From Planctomycetota bacterium (GTDB lineage Bacteria; Planctomycetota; Phycisphaerae; Phycisphaerales; UBA1924): 64,000 nt of DNA. Shown here piece by piece: positions 62,210-64,000 of the stretch (the first letter of the stretch is position 1; each line of letters opens with the position of its first letter). The translations under genes and the position numbers were made by a program. The DNA lies in contig JAFEBP010000004.1 of assembly GCA_018242605.1 (NCBI GenBank), positions 287,655 through 351,654 on the forward strand. The letters run 5' to 3'. The notes under the pieces were generated by a model. It was not told the origin of the DNA and ran no database searches. It was given only the letters and a program-made list of their open reading frames with translations.

Positions 62210-62851
62210 TCACGAACGGGCCAGCAACCGCACCTTGCGTGCCATCTCCTCGGCCGCGCGAGCACGGTGGCTGGCCCGATTCTTTTCTTCGCTCGTCAGT
62301 TCCGCGCCCGTCCGCTCGAACCCCGGCGCGACAAGAAAGAGCGGGTCGTACCCGAACCCGTTCGCACCCGCCGGCACCCGGGGCGGCACTCCGATGCGTC
62401 CCTCGAACGTGCCCCGCGATCTCGCGATGATCTCTCCGGGCTTCGCCAGCGCCATCACGCACACGAACCGCGCCCCGCGCTGCTCCCCCGCCACACCGCT
62501 CAACTGCGAGAGCACCAGCGCGTTGTTCGCCTCGTCGCGCTGCGCCCGCGTCATCCCCTCCTCGCGCCCGCCCGTGCAGTAGTGCGACGAGATGACCCCC
62601 GGCCGCCCCTGGAGCGCATCCACCTCCAATCCCGAATCATCCGCGAGACACCACCGCCCGGTCTGCGCCGCGTACCCCAGCGCCTTGATCCCCGCGTTGG
62701 CCTCGAATGTCGCGCCGTGCTCGTGCGGTTCGTGAAACGCTGCCCCGAGATCACCTAATCCAAGCAACTCAACCCCGGGCGCCAACCCAGAGAAGATCGC
62801 CCTGATCTCCTCGACCTTGTGCGGGTTTCCTGTAGCAATGACAATCTCCAT
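62210..62851 (-). CDS. rdgB: RdgB/HAM1-type non-canonical purine NTP pyrophosphatase
   Basis: This 213-residue housecleaning enzyme hydrolyses dITP, XTP and ITP to monophosphates. The nucleotide-binding N-terminus MEIVIATGNPHKVEEI, the ADDSGLEVDAL metal site, the GFGYDPLFLV block and the C-terminal SHRARA are intact. The length matches the family. It is convergent with the lysine-rich protein gene (18 bases between stops) and divergent from the following plus-strand gene across 90 bases. Confidence 0.95.
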   Translation of the reverse strand: MEIVIATGNPHKVEEIRAIFSGLAPGVELLGLGDLGAAFHEPHEHGATFEANAGIKALGYAAQTGRWCLADDSGLEVDALQGRPGVISSHYCTGGREEGMTRAQRDEANNALVLSQLSGVAGEQRGARFVCVMALAKPGEIIARSRGTFEGRIGVPPRVPAGANGFGYDPLFLVAPGFERTGAELTSEEKNRASHRARAAEEMARKVRLLARS

Positions 62852-62941
62852 TGTGAACCGTAGACGCTTTCACCGCGCGGAATTTCGATCCGGGAAGCAA
62901 CGGCCCGTCCTCTCCCCGCGATAATCCCGCCGGAGGATTCC

Positions 62942-63517
62942 ATGGACCCCAACGCGGCCTACCTGCCCGCCACCATCGAAGACTTCGTCAAGGCCACGCG
63001 CTGGGGCGGCGATGCCCCGCCCCACGGCCCTGTGCTCGACGCGATGCGCCGCGCCTTTGATTTCTTCAAACGCTCCGTGCCCCGCAACGTCCTGGCCGAT
63101 CGTGCCACTCAGTTCGACATCGGCCCCAACCCCTGGGGCCTCACGCTCAGCGGCCGCGTCACACGTCTGTGCGCGTGGATGCAGGCCATCCGTTTCGAAA
63201 ACGGAGTCAACGACTGCTTCCACATTGATAAGTCCTACAAACTCGTCGCCTTCCGCGATCCCGGCGACAAGCAGTCCTACGGCAACTGGTACACCTTCAC
63301 TTCGACCGATCCACAGACCCTCGCCATCCTCAAGGGTCAGTCCCAACCCCGCTTCTTCCGAACCACCTGCGCCTTCACCTGCCTGCGCAGCACCGCCTCC
63401 GACACCTTCGCCATCTGGGGCATCCCGCAAGGCAAGCCCGCACAGTACAGCGCGGGCGGAGGCAACCAACTCTTCATCCCCAACTCGCGGAGCGTGCTGG
63501 AACTCTGGACCAAGTAA
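62942..63517 (+). CDS. hypothetical protein
   Basis: This 191-residue soluble protein of unknown function has no signal peptide or membrane helix. Distinct segments are VLDAMRRAFDFFKRSVPRNV, CFHIDKSYKLVAFRDPGD and NWYTFTSTDPQTLAILKGQS, with several cysteines (TTCAFTCLRSTA). The start ATG follows GCCGGAGGATTCC, giving GGAGG at a good distance. It converges on the partial gene at the window end with 16 bases between stops. The coding pattern is clear, but the family is not recognised. Confidence 0.7.
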   Translation: MDPNAAYLPATIEDFVKATRWGGDAPPHGPVLDAMRRAFDFFKRSVPRNVLADRATQFDIGPNPWGLTLSGRVTRLCAWMQAIRFENGVNDCFHIDKSYKLVAFRDPGDKQSYGNWYTFTSTDPQTLAILKGQSQPRFFRTTCAFTCLRSTASDTFAIWGIPQGKPAQYSAGGGNQLFIPNSRSVLELWTK

Positions 63518-63533
63518 CTCCGGCACCATCCGT

Positions 63534-64000
63534 TCACTTCGCCGTCCACTCCAGCGTGCGTGCCGGCCCGGGCGCTGCGCTCTTCACCACCGGCGGCACG
63601 AACTCCTCCACGCGCCCATCCGCCCGCTTCACCGCCAAACGATCCACCAGCACAATCCGCCCGTCCACCCCGATGCAGAACGGCACCGCTCGCTCCCACG
63701 AGATGCGCGAGCCCCCGGCCGCATCCGCGTTCCCCGCGAACGCCAACGGGTACGACACCCCTCCCGCATCCACCGCACGCACCGCCGGCGGATTCCAGAA
63801 GTCCAGTTGCGTGCAATGAACATCATTGCGCCGGTATGCCTGCTTGATCATCGCCTCGACCGTCGACTGCGAACCGGTCCACCCAAGCAGCCCGACATCA
63901 AACAGCAGCCTCCCCGTCGCCGCGGCTCGAAACTCATCCTTGAACGCCACGAACACCGCATCCTTGGGCGGGTTCGGCACCCGCGCCACCAAATCAGCCA
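63534..64000 (-). CDS. hypothetical protein, 5' end outside window
   Basis: The minus-strand frame is open to the right edge of the window (the visible part begins ADLVARVPNPPKDAVFVAFKDEFR), so only the C-terminal 155 or so residues are seen. Clear segments are LLFDVGLLGWTGSQSTVEAM and YRRNDVHCTQLDFWNPPAVR, followed by a beta-rich stretch ending RTLEWTAK. No catalytic motif could be named. A TTG at 63992 could be a start but has no upstream support; continuation past the window is more likely. Confidence 0.6.
   Translation of the reverse strand, partial: ADLVARVPNPPKDAVFVAFKDEFRAAATGRLLFDVGLLGWTGSQSTVEAMIKQAYRRNDVHCTQLDFWNPPAVRAVDAGGVSYPLAFAGNADAAGGSRISWERAVPFCIGVDGRIVLVDRLAVKRADGRVEEFVPPVVKSAAPGPARTLEWTAK

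Noticed and set aside
1-64000. CRISPR arrays, insertion sequences, phage or integron genes
   Set aside because: No regularly spaced repeats, transposase or integrase motifs, or attachment-site duplications were seen on reading both strands.

Overview
The window reads as chromosomal DNA of a GC-rich planctomycete, most likely class Phycisphaerae (inference). The evidence is two secreted proteins ending in a 'GC-type' dockerin tail (paired DxNxDGGxDGxDVExFF repeats and a terminal Gly-Cys), a split hopanoid locus, an exosortase/exopolysaccharide operon of planctomycete type, a C-terminal CPxC zinc ribbon on a small membrane protein, and many ATGA/GTGA gene overlaps. There is one tRNA (His). I saw no rRNA, CRISPR array, transposase, integrase or phage gene; the region looks like core or lineage-specific chromosome rather than an island.

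Layout. 1-2.5 kb: the 3' end of gyrB, a PilZ + response-regulator protein preceded by a perfect 20-bp palindrome, and tRNA-His. 2.7-10 kb: hopanoid genes (hpnD-like synthase, hpnN-like RND transporter, hpnO-like aminotransferase, squalene-hopene cyclase). 10-16.5 kb: small membrane proteins, a three-subunit molybdenum hydroxylase in overlapping frames, and a secreted HExxH metallopeptidase. 16.5-29.5 kb, all minus strand: one long exopolysaccharide/exosortase operon. In transcription order it encodes a Wza-like export lipoprotein, an exosortase, an EpsI-like partner, a 1524-residue TPR protein, a fused Wzz/BY-kinase with a damaged Walker A motif, a sugar-nucleotide epimerase and a WecA/MraY-type initiating transferase. 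A structured leader lies in front of it. 30-40 kb: lipA, two dockerin-tailed secreted proteins, an HD-GYP protein, an unfamiliar 420-residue protein, a lipoprotein and an EVE-domain protein. 40-45 kb: a Tat-exported Gfo/Idh/MocA oxidoreductase coupled to an FGE-fold protein, ApbE and PhoU. 44.6-52 kb: a second surface-polysaccharide group (flippase, exo/endonuclease-phosphatase-fold membrane protein, SGNH protein, MBOAT acyltransferase, GDP-fucose synthase). 52-64 kb: lpdA, a HAF-repeat secreted protein, a class V aminotransferase, an orphan RbsC-type permease, a MoxR ATPase coupled to a large lipoprotein, a lone ATP synthase epsilon gene, a small beta-helix protein with a strong terminator, a lysine/alanine/proline tail protein, rdgB, and two unknown proteins, the last cut by the window end.

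How the genes fit together. Three envelope themes dominate: hopanoid membrane lipids, polysaccharide assembly with exosortase, and O-acylated or fucosylated surface glycans. Second-messenger readers (PilZ; HD-GYP) fit with regulated surface polysaccharide. The observations most worth a second look are the BY-kinase lacking its P-loop lysine, the mutually exclusive hairpins in front of the exopolysaccharide operon, the PilZ-REC protein with an HPt-like tail that has lost its histidine, and the FGE-fold protein without catalytic cysteines that is translationally coupled to an oxidoreductase.
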